Assembly (NCBI RefSeq): GCF_012489685.1
Contig: NC_080043.1
Coordinates: 37,897,127 to 37,961,126 of the forward strand
From: Lotus japonicus
Taxonomy: Eukaryota > Streptophyta > Magnoliopsida > Fabales > Fabaceae
DNA: 64,000 nucleotides
Direction: 5' to 3'
The translations under genes were made by a program, and so were the position numbers. Positions 21,137-33,447 of the stretch are shown one piece after another (position 1 is the stretch's first letter; every line of letters starts with the position of its first letter). The notes below the pieces were generated by a model, which searched no databases, was not told where the DNA came from, and was given only the letters and a program-made list of their open reading frames with translations.

Positions 21137-21407
21137 CTTTCAACCTATAAATACAATTGTAGTAAATATATAGAATGCTAGAAAATGTTGATCACTGTTT
21201 TAGGAATCAATGACAAATACACCTGAGAAGAATAGTCTTTGACATTACTCAAATCAATTTCATACTTAGCAGATCAATGAATAACAAATAGAAAGAATGA
21301 CCCAACACTAATAACAAATGGAAAACATGAATAACAACAAACATTACATGCACATAATCCAAGTACAAATTACAAGATGAAGACTTAGGAAACATTAGAC
21401 AACAACA

Positions 21408-22933
21408 CTAAACTTGATAAACATTCCACATTTCATTTGCAATATTATCCCTTAGAAGTTGGCCTTGTCTATACTCCTCATCACGTTGAGTATGAGATTT
21501 ATCTATGTCACGTTGAAGCAATTCACGGTCAACTTCAGCCATTAAGGCTTCATCAATGTCCACACCCATTAAAAAATTGTGTAGTATACAGCAAGCAACT
21601 ACTATGTTCCTTATTACTTTAAACGAATAATGTGGTTCTGTTCCGCTGGATATGATGGGAAATCTTTTTTTTAATACACCAAAAGTTCTTTCTATAACAT
21701 TTCTGAGTGAAGAGTGGCGTAGGTTGAACAACTCTCTAGGATTTTGGGGGCCTCGAGTTGAATACTCCTTCAAATGATAACGAACACCTCTATATGGTGT
21801 AAGTATCCCAGGTTTAAGCATAAATCCCGCATCCCCAAGATAAAATTTTCCTACAAAAAGGTTGAGATAAATTACAACATATCATATCGAGTAAAAGAAT
21901 TGAAATTTGAATGTATTTTACAAATTATTAAATCGGTCTCCCACTAACCTTCTGGAATTATTAAAGGGTCTTCCCTACTCAAGGCATCCTTTAAAATTCT
22001 AGAGTCTGAAGCTGTTCCTTCCCATCCAGCTAGAATGTATGTGAATTTCATGTCAAAGTTACATGCAGCGAAGACATTTTGTGTAGGGTAGTCCTTTCTT
22101 CCACGAAAGCGAGGGGCTTCTGACCTTGGAACCTTAACCCGAACATGTGTCCCATCTATAGCTCCAATGCAATCCTTTGGTCATAAATACTATGTTAGAT
22201 CTATAAAATGATGGACTAAAATTGGTAAGATAATCACAAGTAAAAAAAACCACACTCGTACCTTTAAAAATGGATAGAATCTGTCGTTGTGGAGTATTTG
22301 TGTCGGGACATCTGCACCTGATGGTTGGATAAAAAATTCTTCTTGTAATGAGATTATGGAATGTAACACATTATGAAAATGACGGCTAACTGTCTCTCCG
22401 GATCGGTGGAAGAAGAACGAAACAGTTCAATCTTTAACATTATGTCCTATTATGTGCAAGAATTTCGCCACTTGCTCTTCTAGGGTGGATCGTATGTTAT
22501 CCTTTACTAAACCTGTGCCTCTTATTTTCTGGCACAATCGAAGGAATGCTTCAGGGCCCATACGTATCACGTCACGACACTTCTCTGTTTGTGTTAGGTA
22601 ACACATTAACTCACGACGCCTACGCTCTATTTGAGGATCCACATCATGAACTCGCCGATGAAAAGAAGTGGTCAACATTTGAATCAAATTCAATGCATGT
22701 ACCACATAACAGAGCAAGACAACAGCACCAATATATTGCCTCTTTTCCAACTCTTGTCGAGCACTATTTAAAATTTGCATTTGAATTGGCATTCCAAGAT
22801 CAATAAGGTCATCTTCGTCCCTCTCAACTTGATATAACAGTTCAGTGTGATCATCAATATTGGCATCTTCATTGTTATCACAATTCATAGCTCTATCCAT
22901 AGGATAAACTAAAAAAGAACTTATGCAAGACAT
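21408..22933 (-). pseudogene. Harbinger DDE transposase, three exons, one stop
   Basis: Exon 1 (22933-22262; a second possible start is ATG 22900) holds the helix-turn-helix-like N-terminus (RMGPEAFLRLCQKI ... EEQVAKFLHIIGHNVKD). It is cut by a TGA at 22427-22429, with FFFHRSGETVSRHFHNVL following in the same frame. Exon 2 (22174-21949) has the first catalytic Asp in DCIGAIDGTHV and the second in GWEGTASDSRIL. Exon 3 (21850-21408) begins KFYLGDAGF and has the Glu region RNVIERTFGVLKKRFP, then CCILHNFL. Splice sites are consensus and phases agree. The reaction is cut-and-paste at TWA sites. It is inactive here only because of the single nonsense codon, as far as I can see. Confidence 0.88.
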
Positions 22934-22939
22934 GAAGTT

Positions 22940-24096
22940 AGTTCTTCACTATTAAACAACAACATAATCATGATTTTATTGAGTGTTCTTGGTTATATGA
23001 TCATATTCACACAAGAACTGATAAAGGATTAAATACACCTAAACTTACCCCTCCTTCTTTTTCTTTTTTAACAAGTGAAAACTTTATTCTGCAATTACCA
23101 AAAAAATCTAAAGGGGGATTTGTGACCCCTTGATATGACAGTCACACATAAGTATTAGCAATACACCTCAATGGCAAAGTTATCATGCGCTAAAGTCAAG
23201 ATGGATATAAGCATACTTTAAGATCTAATGTTACTTGAATTGTCCTCTCACAGTAACATAATATTGGGGAAAAAGCCCTTCATAATACAAAAACTAAATT
23301 TGTGTACTGATAAATTTTAGTCTAAATTGTGAAATTGCAGAGAATCACCATCACCAAATTAATGTTTTTAAAGAGCATGATTACAAAATAAAAACCCAAG
23401 TTTTCCCCATTACAAAGTTAACTATCCCTATTCCAACATTGGTATAAAATTAATAGCACTAAAATGGAAAAAGAAAGCAAACGAATCAATTCCAGACAAC
23501 ACAAGAAAGCATATAATCAATTTGTAAATTATTACTCAAAACAGATCTGGAGAACAATTACTCAGAATAAGGAAATAGATTATAGATGGATTAGAGACAC
23601 AAAAACAGTGTATGGACTTGAAATCAAGGTTACCTGAGATTGGTGATGAAATAAAGTGTGATCGGTAGCAGTGGGTCGTTGTACGCTTGCAGAACGCTTT
23701 GGGTCGTCGAAAGATGAGTGGGTTGCCGTAAGATGGGTCGAAGATAGTGATGGGAAGATCCACCGTTGACAGAGATCAAGCGCTCTTTGCTGGTGGGTCG
23801 TCGGCGAATGCTCAGCCGCTGAAGCTTACGTCGGTGCCGGTGCTTCGTACGTCGCGCAGGAGTGGGATCAAAACGCTTGTGGGAAAACTAGGAAGAAACT
23901 CGCGGGAATTGGGAAAAAAGGAAAAGAACGTCGCGGGCAAAGCAGGGGCAGAAAGGGTAGAGAAATTCAAGGAGAGCGTTTCTCTTCTTATCTCTTCGCA
24001 AATTGGGGTGACCAAAAAAAGTGGTAGGGCCCACATGATTTAATCACCTCTCTTCTATCTCTTTCCCAACCAAACAAGGTTAGTTTGAGCATCTCC
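22940..24096. other. Harbinger right subterminal region up to the Gypsy insertion
   Basis: Holds the transposase leader/possible intron and the right copy of the subterminal inverted block (about 23550-23690). It ends at TCTCC (24092-24096), the left target duplication of the Gypsy element. The last Harbinger bases reappear at 32557-32622. Confidence 0.6.
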
Positions 24097-26808
24097 TGTA
24101 ACGCTCCGATTTCTCGAGTGTTACACAGTAACTAATTAACCAATTTTCGTAAAGAGTTTTCGTCGATTCACTTATTAATCTTCAATTAATGACAAACCTT
24201 TCATTTTACGAAAACTCTTGAAACATAACCTTTCCAAAAACACGCGGAAGTAACCAACATCGTAAAACTTTTTAAATAACCAACTGTAAAGAGTACGAAT
24301 CAAAGGCCTGAATGAAAATAAAGATTACATCAAAACTTGTTCATTCGAATTTAAGCAATAAAATTGTTCGATACCAACACTTCGGAAACTCTCAACCCCA
24401 ACAGAAAACAAAAGACTCTCAACCCAAATCCTATTCCTTAGCCTCTTCCTCTGAAGTGTAGTCGTCCTCCGGTATTGGCACGTCACGTAGCATCAACTCC
24501 CAAGAATGAGTCATCGCCATTATCTTCACGACCATCTACCCCCCCCAAATAAACACATAGCAAACAAGCAGGGTCAGGTCCAACAAAAAGAATGATAATG
24601 ACAAAATCAACAACAACATATATAATATAAGTACATTATATGTCTTTTACGGGAAAGAGTCAGTTACTAACGGAATCTCACTTCACACAACCCACCAAAA
24701 CTTCCATGGCCATCTTCGTGCTTCCGCAGAGGCACGGTTATCACGGTGACCGCAGTCAACCAAATCACGTGGAGCCGTAATGATCCACAAAAGTTCACGG
24801 TGACCGCAGTCAACCAAATCACGTGAAGCCACACCGGCCCACAAGGTTCACGGGAGACCGCAGTCAACCCAAATAACTCCCTCGCGTGCAAGGTACCATC
24901 GTTCTCATGGTCCATAGTCTCACTAGACCTATGACCGTTTTATCAAATTTACTTGCAAGCGAGTTATAAATTCATTCTCTTGGTGTTTAAGGCTCTAATG
25001 TCAATCCTAGAGTCTTATGAGTTAATATCGTATCAGATTACAACGTCAAGAAATAACAGCCACACTAGGAGGAATTACAGCTGGGTGAGCGACCTCCTAA
25101 ACAAGTCACAACTAAACTTCATGCAAAGCATAGAAATAATCAGGGCCTCCCAAATTCACAAATTATTTACAAATTCCAGAGGCTCAGTTGACAGATATCA
25201 TCATATAAAAATCTCACAAAGGTCCCTAATCACATGTTACTAACATTTCCAACAATTTCTCAAATTTAGTGTTTTTGGACAACAGGTGCAGCGTGTACTA
25301 AAACTGGTCTACAGACCGCAATACTTAGCCACAAAATTCACATGATACATGACTGGAAAGATAATTCGAAACTCTACACTTTTATAGTTTATCACTTTTC
25401 CATTTGAGATCCAGAATTAGGTGATATTAGGCCTTAAAGCTTGCTGTCCGGTACAGGAAGAACAGCAGGTGCAACAGTCACTAAGATCGACCTCCAGACC
25501 TCATTACTAGACCAAAAATTATGTTCTTTATATGCATAGAAAGCCAATTCGAAAATCTACAATTTTCCAGTTTATACCTTTTTCATTTGAGACCCCAAAT
25601 TAGGTGATATTAAGCTCCAAAACTCGCTGTCCAGTACAGGAAACTGGCAGAGATACTTTTGCCTTCAAATTAATTTTTCAACCATTCAAGTCCCAGAGTT
25701 TTAAACCATATTCCAGCAGCAAGAACCACATATCATATATCATATATCATGCTTAAATTTCCAGAACCAAGATAACCATCAATTCTAGCACAAAAGGCAG
25801 ATCTAAGCATATAAATCTTCAATCATTTTAATCAAGCAAAGTCATAGAAGAAACGGTAGTTGTAGTGATGATTAATGGAGAATCATGGCATCAACATTTC
25901 ATCTCAAATTAGAAGCAAAACATCAAGATCTCAAGGCAGAAAAAAACAGCAAGCATCATGAACACAAAACTCTTGCAAAAGCAATCATGTTCATGGCTTT
26001 TCTCATAGTAAAACATGGCAAATACCCTAGGCAATCTACCCAATCCTAGGACCAGCCCTTACCTTTGTCCTTAGGCTTGAAGAAAAGATGAAATTGAAGA
26101 GCAAGGTTCTGGTTTCTCTCCTCTTCTCCCACGCGTGACCTTCCTCTCTCCCTCTCGCTCGCGAACTCCTTCTCCCTCTTGTGCGAACACGTCGACGGTG
26201 GTGGGGCTTGGGACGGTGACGGCTAGGGTGCAAGGGGAAAGTTTCTCTCACTCTTTCTCCTCTGTTTTACGTGTTTCAGAAGTGCACCAGGTTTCTTTCT
26301 TCAGAATAGTGTGAAAAGAAACCCCTTTCCCCCCCCCCCCCAAAACCCTACATAGCCCGCGTCCCCTCTCTCCCTCTCTTGGGCTAGGGTTTGTTTTCCT
26401 TCAAGCCCGACCCAAGTCAAAACCCTTGACCCCATCTCTTAAGAACTTACTCAGGTCTGAAACTAATCAAAACCCTCAGCCCTTTTTAGTAATATCACGA
26501 TCAAACTCGGAATTGAAAGGAAACAAATCAATTAAATCCGCTGGTACTGTACAGCCAGGACCATCGTCACTAAACCGATGATATCTCGAGCTACAGAGGT
26601 CGGAATGACCTGATTCCACTTCGAGAATTTTCTAGACTTAAAGGGCTATAACTCTCATGAAGGAAGTTTTCCCAAATGAAATCTATAAGACCCTCTAAAA
26701 ATTCACACAAGTTGACAGTTCTAATCTGCCAGTTATCAAACATTAGCTAAAACTTCACTTTATTCAAACTTCCATAAAATTGTTTCAAATTGAACTTAGG
26801 GCCTTACA
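24097..26808 (-). repeat. 3' LTR of the Tekay-like Gypsy element
   Basis: 2712 bp, from TGTAACGC to GGGCCTTACA (plus orientation), paired with 29846-32556. By eye the pair differs at about 20 positions plus three small length differences (a CCTCTT unit near 24446, a CT near 26119, a C run at 26330). The small frames at 24667-24915 and 24953-25243 recur in the other LTR and are not genes. Confidence 0.95.
24735..24860. repeat. Short tandem repeat inside the Gypsy LTR
   Basis: GACCGCAGTCAACC recurs three times with about 55-bp spacing, mostly preceded by CACGGT and followed by AAATCACGTG. The same array is at about 30490-30620 in the other LTR. Two copies are followed by the palindrome CACGTG; any regulatory role is speculation. 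Confidence 0.8.
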
Positions 26809-26810
26809 AT

Positions 26811-26824
26811 ACCACCCCCCTTAA
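26811..26824 (-). other. Polypurine tract of the Gypsy element
   Basis: Minus strand reads AAGGGGGGTGGTAT just 5' of the 3' LTR. Confidence 0.85.
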
Positions 26825-26844
26825 AATAGTTTCGCCCTCGAAAC

Positions 26845-29604
26845 TTAAGGGTTTACAAATAAATCGGGGTGTGACTCCCGCATCTTATCCTCTAACTCCC
26901 AGGTCGCGTCACCAGTCTCTTGGTTCCACACGACCTTCACTAAAGGCACCTCCTTGTTTCTTAAGCGCTTTATGCTTCGGTCGACGATCTTGATGGGTGG
27001 CACCTCCATTGTCAGATCATCTCTCAGCTGTATGTCGTCTGGCGTAATCACATGCGAATCATCTGCCATGTACTTCCGCAACTGCGACACATGAAGAACG
27101 TCATGGATGTTGGATAGAAACGGTGGTAGGGCGATCCTGTACGCCACCGGTCCAACTCGCTCCGTGATTTGGTACGGCCCAATAAACCTCGGAGTAAGCT
27201 TCTTGGACTTGATTGCCCTTCCGACACCTGTCATCGGGGTAACCCGCAAGAAGACATGGTCTCCGGCCTGAAATTCCAACTCCTTTCGTCGGTTGTCGGC
27301 GTAACTCTTTTGGCGACTCTGCGCGATTCTCATCTTTTCCTGAATTCTCCTGACTTCCTCGGTGGTCTGTTGCACCAAATCCGGGCCAATCACCAAATTT
27401 TCTCCATCTTGATGCCAGCATAAGGGCGTACGACACCTCCGACCGTACAAAGCTTCGTAAGGTGCCATGCCGATGCTCGCATGGAAACTATTGTTGTAAG
27501 TGAATTCGATCAATGGCAGCATCTCATCCCAACTGCCCTTGTGATCCATCACACAGGCCCGTAGCAAATCTTCCAGCGACTGGATTGTCCTCTCTGTCTG
27601 CCCATCGGTTTGGGGATGATAGGCAGAGCTCAACCTCAACTTAGTTCCGAGGGCCTGCTGCAAGGCTCCCCAAAAGTGAGAGGTAAACCTCGGATCTCTG
27701 TCTGACACGATGCTGGTCGGTACACCATGTAGACGCACAACCTCAACCACATAAATCTCCGCCAATTTCTCCACCTTGTACTTCAGGTTGATCGGGATAA
27801 AATGAGCGGTCTTTGTCAAACGATCAACAACAACCCAAATTGCATCGAACTTCCTCCGAGTTAAAGGTAACGCCGTCACGAAGTCCATAGAAATACTGTC
27901 CCACTTCCACTCTGGGACATCTAGTTGTTGCAGCTTCCCTGCGGGCTTCTGATGCTCTACCTTCGCCTTCTGACATGTCAGGCAAGTAGAAACATACTCA
28001 GCAACCTGCTTCTTCATCCCAGGCCACCAGAAGTGAAGTTTCAAGTTCTGATACATCTTGTTCATTCCGGGATGGATACTCAGTCTACTCTTGTGTCCTT
28101 CATCCAGGATCAATCTTCTCATCTCTGCATCGTCAGGCACACATATCTGTCCCTTGCATCGCAGAATATTGTCATTCCCAATAGAGAACTCTGGTGCCTT
28201 TCCCTGAGTCACACGATCTCGCCACTCAGCTATCCCTTCATCAGTCTCTTGTCTAGATTTGATCTCTTCCAAAAGTCCACTTGACATCGTCACCATTCCG
28301 AAACTCAGCCTTCCTGGTGCGAGCTTAACGTCCAAGCTCAGATCTCGGAAAGCCTCCAACAGTTCTAACTCCTTGACCATCATTGAGGACACATGTATAG
28401 CCTTCCGGCTGAGAGCGTCGGCTACGACATTGCTTTTCCCCGGGTGGTACTGTAGAGTGAACTCATAGTCCTGAAGGAATTTCATCCACCTCCGCTGCCT
28501 CATGTTCAGATCCTTCTGATCAAATAAGTATTTTAAACTCTTATGATCGCTGTAGATCGTGAACGTACTGCCATAGAGATAGTGTCTCCAAATCTTGAGA
28601 GCATAAACTATGGCAGCCAACTCCAAGTCATGTGTGGGGTAGTTCTTCTCATGAGTCTTCAACTGCCTTGAAGCATAGGCAATTGCTTTCTTATCTTGCA
28701 TCATTACACAACCCAAACCATTGTGTGACGCATCACAGTACACGTCATAAGGTTCTCCTTCCTTAGGTAAAGCTAGTATGGGTGCGGTGGTCAGCCGCTT
28801 CTTCAACTCCTGGAAACTAGCCTCACACTTCTCCGTCCACGCAAACGGTTGATTCTTCTTTGTCAACTGGGTCAACGGCGAAGTCAACTTTGCATAATCT
28901 TTGACGAATCGTCTATAGTAGCCAGCAAGCCCAACAAAGCTTCTGATGTCGCTTGCCGTCTTAGGTTGCTCCCATGACAGAATCGTCTCGATCTTGCTAG
29001 GGTCCACTGCCACACCCTGACTTGATATGACATGCCCCAAAAATTTCACCTCCTCCATCCAGAACTCACACTTTGAGCCGTTAGCATATAGTTGTTTCTC
29101 TCCCAACACGCCCAACACCTGGCGTAGATGCTCCTCATGTTCCTCTCTACTCTTCGAGTAGATTAGGATGTCATCGATGAATACCACAACGAACTTGTCC
29201 AGGAATGGTCTGAACACTCTGTTCATGTAGTCCATAAACACTGTGTGTGCATTAGTAACCCCAGACGGAATCACAAGATATTCATAATGCCCGTATCGAG
29301 TCCTGAATGCGGTCTTCTGGATGTCAGATTCCTTGACTCGGATCTGATGGTATCCTGACTTAAGATCTATCTTCGAGAAGATCACCGCTCCTCTAAGTTG
29401 ATCCATTAAGTCGTCTATCCGAGGCATCGGATAACGATTCTTCACGATCACTTTGTTGAGTTGTCGGTAGTCCACACATAGTCTGGACCTTCCATCCTTC
29501 TGCTTCACCAACAGCACTGGTGCACACAAACGCACACAGGCGTACACCTTGGGGCGCAAAAGGGATTCCAAAGCCCACTCTTCCTTCGATTGACATTCCA
29601 TCAA
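26845..29604 (-). pseudogene. Gypsy pol: RT, RNase H, integrase, chromodomain-like end; gag and protease deleted
   Basis: A single open frame of 919 codons. RT begins abruptly at about residue 28 ([11 protein letters not shown]), with the catalytic FIDDIL at 142-147. RNase H has Asp291, Glu329, Asp353 and Asp396 (VADALS). Integrase has the zinc site H504, H511, C541, C544 and catalytic D574, D635 and E671 ([12 protein letters not shown]). The last 60 residues ([20 protein letters not shown] ... ATWELED) form the chromodomain-like module of Tekay/Del chromoviruses. The usual PFGLTNA motif reads PSGVTNA. Gag, protease and the RT N-terminus are missing, and the first ~27 residues look like junction sequence. 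The copy cannot make particles alone. Confidence 0.92.
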
Positions 29605-29830
29605 TCGATCTCAGAGTTCAAACATCTTAATATAATCAAACACTTAGTCTCAAGTATCACGGCAATGATACTAACTACAGACAATCTCACAGCCAAGCAA
29701 ACATCTTAGCAAACAAGTCTATCCAATCTCACCATGAAGCTTTGAAAACATCTTTATCAAAAACAAAAACACCAACGAGTTCGGAAACTCGTAAACCCAA
29801 AACCCTTAGTGCTCTGGTTTCTCAACCGGA
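29605..29830. other. Residual Gypsy leader
   Basis: About 225 bp between pol and the primer site, where gag and protease (about 1.5-2 kb in related elements) should be. No coding signal. Confidence 0.7.
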
Positions 29831-29842
29831 GCTCTGATACCA
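29831..29842 (-). other. Primer binding site of the Gypsy element
   Basis: Minus strand TGGTATCAGAGC, complementary to the initiator tRNA-Met 3' end, three bases after the 5' LTR. Confidence 0.93.
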
Positions 29843-29845
29843 CAA

Positions 29846-32556
29846 TGTAACGCCCCGATTTCTCGAGTGTTACACAGTAACTAATTAACCAATTTTCGTA
29901 AAGAGTTTTCGTCGATTCACTTATTAATCTTCAATTAATGACAAACCTTTCATTTTACGAAAACTCTTGAAACATAACCTTTCCAAAAACACGCGGAAGT
30001 AACCAACATCGTAAAACTTTTTAAATAACCAACTGTAAAGAGTACGAATCAAAGGCCTGAATGAAAATAAAGATTACATCAAAACTTGTTCATTTGAATT
30101 TAAGCAATAAAATTGTTCGATACCAACACTTCGGAAACTCTCAACCCCAACAGAAAACAAAAGACTCTCAACCCAAACCCTATTCCTTAGCCTCTTCCTC
30201 TTCCTCTGAAGTGTAGTCGTCCTCCGGTATTGGCACGTCACGTAGCATCAACTCCCAAGAATGAGTCATCGCCATTATCTTCACGACCATCTACCCCCCC
30301 CAAATAAACACATAGCAAACAAGCAGGGTCAGGTCCAACAAAAAGAATGATAATGACAAAATCAACAACAACATATATAATATAAGTACATTATATGTCT
30401 TTTATGGGAAAGAGTCAGTTACTAACGGAATCTCACTTCACACAACCCACCAAAACTTCCATGGCCATCTTCGTGCTTCCGCAGAGGCACGGTTATCACG
30501 GTGACCGCAGTCAACCAAATCACGTGGAGCCGCAATGATCCACAAAAGTTCACGGTGACCGCAGTCAACCAAATCACGTGAAGCCACACCGGCCCACAAG
30601 GTTCACGGGAGACCGCAGTCAACCCAAATAACTCCCTCGCGTGCAAGGTACCATCGTTCTCATGGTCCATAGTCTCACTAGACCTATGACCGTTTTATCA
30701 CATTTACTTGCAAGCGAGTTATAAATTCATTCTCTTGGTGTTTAAGGCTCTAATGTCAATCCTAGAGTCTTATGAGTTAATATCGTATCAGATTACAACG
30801 TCAAGAAATAACAGCCACACTAGGAGGAATTACAGCTGGGTGAGCGACCTCCTAAACAAGTCACAACTAAACTTCATGCAAGGCATAGAAATAATCAGGG
30901 CCTCCCAAATTCACAAATTATTTACAAATTCTAGAGGCTCAGTTTACAGATATCATCATATAAAAATCTCACAAAGGTCCCTAATCACATGTTACTAACA
31001 TTTCCAACAATTTCTCAAATTTAGTGTTTTTGGACAACAGGTGCAGCGTGTACTAAAACTGGTCTACAGACCGCAATACTTAGCCACAAAATTCACATGA
31101 TACATGACTGGAAAGATAATTCGAAACTCTACACTTTTATAGTTTATCACTTTTCCATTTGAGATCCAGAATTAGGTGATATTAGGCCTTAAAGCTTGCT
31201 GTCCGGTACAGGAAGAACAGCAGGTGCAACAGTCACTAAGATCGACCTCCAGACCTCATTACTAGACCAAAAATTATGTTCTTTATATGCATAGAAAGCC
31301 AATTCGAAAATCTACAATTTTCCAGTTTATCCCTTTTTCATTTGAGACCCCGAATTAGGTGATATTAAGCTCCAAAACTCGCTGTCCAGTACAGGAAACT
31401 GGCAGAGATACTTTTGCCTTCAAATTAATTTTTCAACCATTCAAGTCCCAGAGTTTTAAACCATATTCCAGCAGCAAGAACCACATATCATATATCATAT
31501 ATCATGCTTAAATTTCCAGAACCAAGATAACCATCAATTCTAGCACAAAAGGCAGATCTAAGCATATAAATCTTCAATCATTTTAATCAAGCAAAGTCAT
31601 AGAAGAAACGGTAGTTGTAGTGATGATTAATGGAGAATCATGGCATCAACATTTCATCTCAAATCAGAAGCAAAACATCAAGATCTCAAGGCAGAAAAAA
31701 ACAGCAAGCATCATGAACACAAAACTCTTGCAAAAGCAATCATGTTCATGGCTTTTCTCATAGTAAAACATGGCAAATACCCTAGGCAATCTACCCAATC
31801 CTAGGACCAGCCCTTACCTTTGTCCTTAGGCTTGAAGAAAAGATGAAATTGAAGAGCAAGGTTCTGGTTTCTCCTCTTCTCCCACGCGTGACCTTCCTCT
31901 CTCCCTCTCGCTCGCGAACTCCTTCTCCCTCTTGTGCGAACACGTCGACGGTGGTGGGGCTTGGGACGGTGACGGCTAGGGTGCAAGGGGAAAGTTTCTC
32001 TCACTCTTTCTCCTCTGTTTTACGTGTTTCAGAAATGCACCAGGTTTCTTTCTTCAGAATAGTGTGAAAAGAAACCCCTTTCCCCCCCCAAAACCCTACA
32101 TAGCCCGCGTCCCCTCTCTCCCTCTCTTGGGCTAGGGTTTGTTTTCCTTCAAGCCCGACCCAAGTCAAAACCCTTGACCCCATCACTTAAGAACTTACTC
32201 AGGTCTGAAACTAATCAAAACCCTCAGCCCTTTTTAGTAATATCACGATCAAACTCGGAATTGAAAGGAAACAAATCAATTAAATCCGCTGGTACTGTAC
32301 AGCCAGGACCATCGTCACTAAACCGATGATATCTCGAGCTACAGAGGTCGGAATGACCTGATTCCACTTCGATAATTTTCTAGACTTAAAGGGCTACAAC
32401 TCTCATGAAGGAAGTTTTCCCAAATGAAATCGATAAGACCCTCTAAAAATTCACACAAGTTGACAATTCTAATCTGCCAGTTATCAAACATTAGCTAAAA
32501 CTTCACTTTATTCAAACTTCCATAAAATTGTTCCAAATTGAACTTAGGGCCTTACA
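29846..32556 (-). repeat. 5' LTR of the Tekay-like Gypsy element
   Basis: 2711 bp, near-identical to 24097-26808. It is followed by TCTCC (32557-32561), the exact target duplication of 24092-24096. The LTR length fits the Tekay/Del lineage, which has the longest LTRs among chromoviruses. Confidence 0.95.
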
Positions 32557-32625
32557 TCTCCCCCCTATCTCTCTCCCCCCTATCTCTCTCTCTCCCCTAA
32601 CTCTCTTCAAACAAACATAGTGTAA

Positions 32626-33234
32626 GTATGAGCTCTCCCACTCACTTTCTTGCAATCACTGCCTCAGTGGTTGAACTCAAGTATGAGTTACAAAGACAGA
32701 TCTCAAGATCACACACTGAACACTCACTCTTAGCTTACACCAATGACATAAAGCTGCTAAGAGTACAAAACAGTATGAACTCGATGAATACCCTAATACA
32801 ATCAAATGTTCCGCAACAAAGTCTAAGTCTTGAGTCTTCATATATAGTCTTCTAGGCCTTGTCTTCATTGGGCTTGAAAGATCACACGATCCATACACAA
32901 ATCAGGAAGTTATTAAAAGAAACCCAATCAAGTAGCAAATCTGCAGAGGATCCTCGGTCAATTAACATTAAAGCATATTCCAACTTCCATATTTATCTTC
33001 AATTTAAACTCCTTTGAACCGGGTTTAAACACACCGCAGAATATTCCTTGATGGCGCACAAAAGCTCCCAGCAAAACCTAACTTGAGAGCGAAGCTTTAC
33101 AGAATACCAAATAACCAACTAACAGCAGACACTCTGGGACAGATGTCACAGGCAAGATGTTACAACATCGGGCCTGACAAGTTGGCACACACATACTTAG
33201 CTAAAATGCAAACAACCACAAAAAGGGAACAACA
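32626..33234 (-). repeat. 5' LTR of the Copia element, second part
   Basis: Resumes GTATGAGCTCTCCC directly after TAA (32623-32625), matching 8749-9355, and ends AACAACA at 33234 before the Copia target duplication GAATA. Joined to 16768-17065 it gives a 907-bp LTR against 906 bp for the partner. Confidence 0.92.
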
Positions 33235-33239
33235 GAATA

Positions 33240-33447
33240 TAATCCTTGCACGACGCATAGAAGCTTCCAGAAATACCCTAGCTTGATAACGAAGTAATGA
33301 AAATGAAGCTTCACAGAAAACCTAGCCAACTCATTGCAGGTTTCGCAGGGACAGATGTCACAGGCAAGATGTTGTGACATCGGGTCCGACATGTTGGCCA
33401 AAAACTTAACTTAGCTAAAATGCAGACAACATAACAAAGGAACAACA
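33240..33447 (-). mobile_element. Outer solo Copia LTR, right part
   Basis: Continuation of the LTR that starts at 7742. It resumes directly after GAATA (33235-33239) and ends ...AACAACA at 33447, followed by AATCA (33448-33452), the exact target duplication of the left side. Its sequence aligns with the last quarter of the inner Copia LTR. Confidence 0.9.

Larger units (their letters stand above)
24097..32556 (-). mobile_element. Tekay-like Gypsy chromovirus, internally deleted, recent
   Basis: 8460 bp with two 2.7 kb LTRs, TSD TCTCC, tRNA-Met primer site, polypurine tract and an open pol lacking gag-protease. LTR divergence by eye is about 0.7%, so it is the youngest layer of the nest. It lies in the right subterminal part of the Harbinger element. 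Confidence 0.95.
17066..32622. mobile_element. PIF/Harbinger transposon, interrupted by a Gypsy element
   Basis: Inserted at TAA (duplicated at 17063-17065 and 32623-32625), the TWA target of PIF/Harbinger. The termini are imperfect inverted repeats: left CACTTTGTTTGG, right (read inward) CACTATGTTTGT. Both subterminal regions are purine/pyrimidine-skewed (GAGAGA/CTCTCT) and share a longer inverted block around 17400-17530 and 23590-23690. Inside are a DDE transposase gene, a two-exon SANT-domain ORF1 gene and a second truncated SANT copy in opposite orientation. Without the Gypsy element (24097-32556 plus one TCTCC) the length is about 7.1 kb. Confidence 0.9.
8450..33234 (-). mobile_element. 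SIRE-like Copia retrotransposon, full length, interrupted
   Basis: Flanked by GAATA at 8445-8449 and 33235-33239. The 3' LTR is 8450-9355 (906 bp). The 5' LTR is 16768-17065 plus 32626-33234 (907 bp), split by the Harbinger element. Minus-strand order is 5' LTR, primer site (16754-16765), gag, protease, integrase, RT, RNase H, a long post-pol ORF, polypurine tract and 3' LTR, the Copia gene order with the extra ORF typical of the SIRE lineage. Net length without the inserts is about 9.2 kb. Comparing the LTRs by eye gives roughly 33 differences, about 3-4%. Pol is frameshifted, so the copy is non-autonomous. Confidence 0.92.

Noticed and set aside
24667..25243. Two small frames repeated at 30422-30998
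   Set aside because: They recur because they lie in the two Gypsy LTRs; no start context, domain or codon bias supports a gene.
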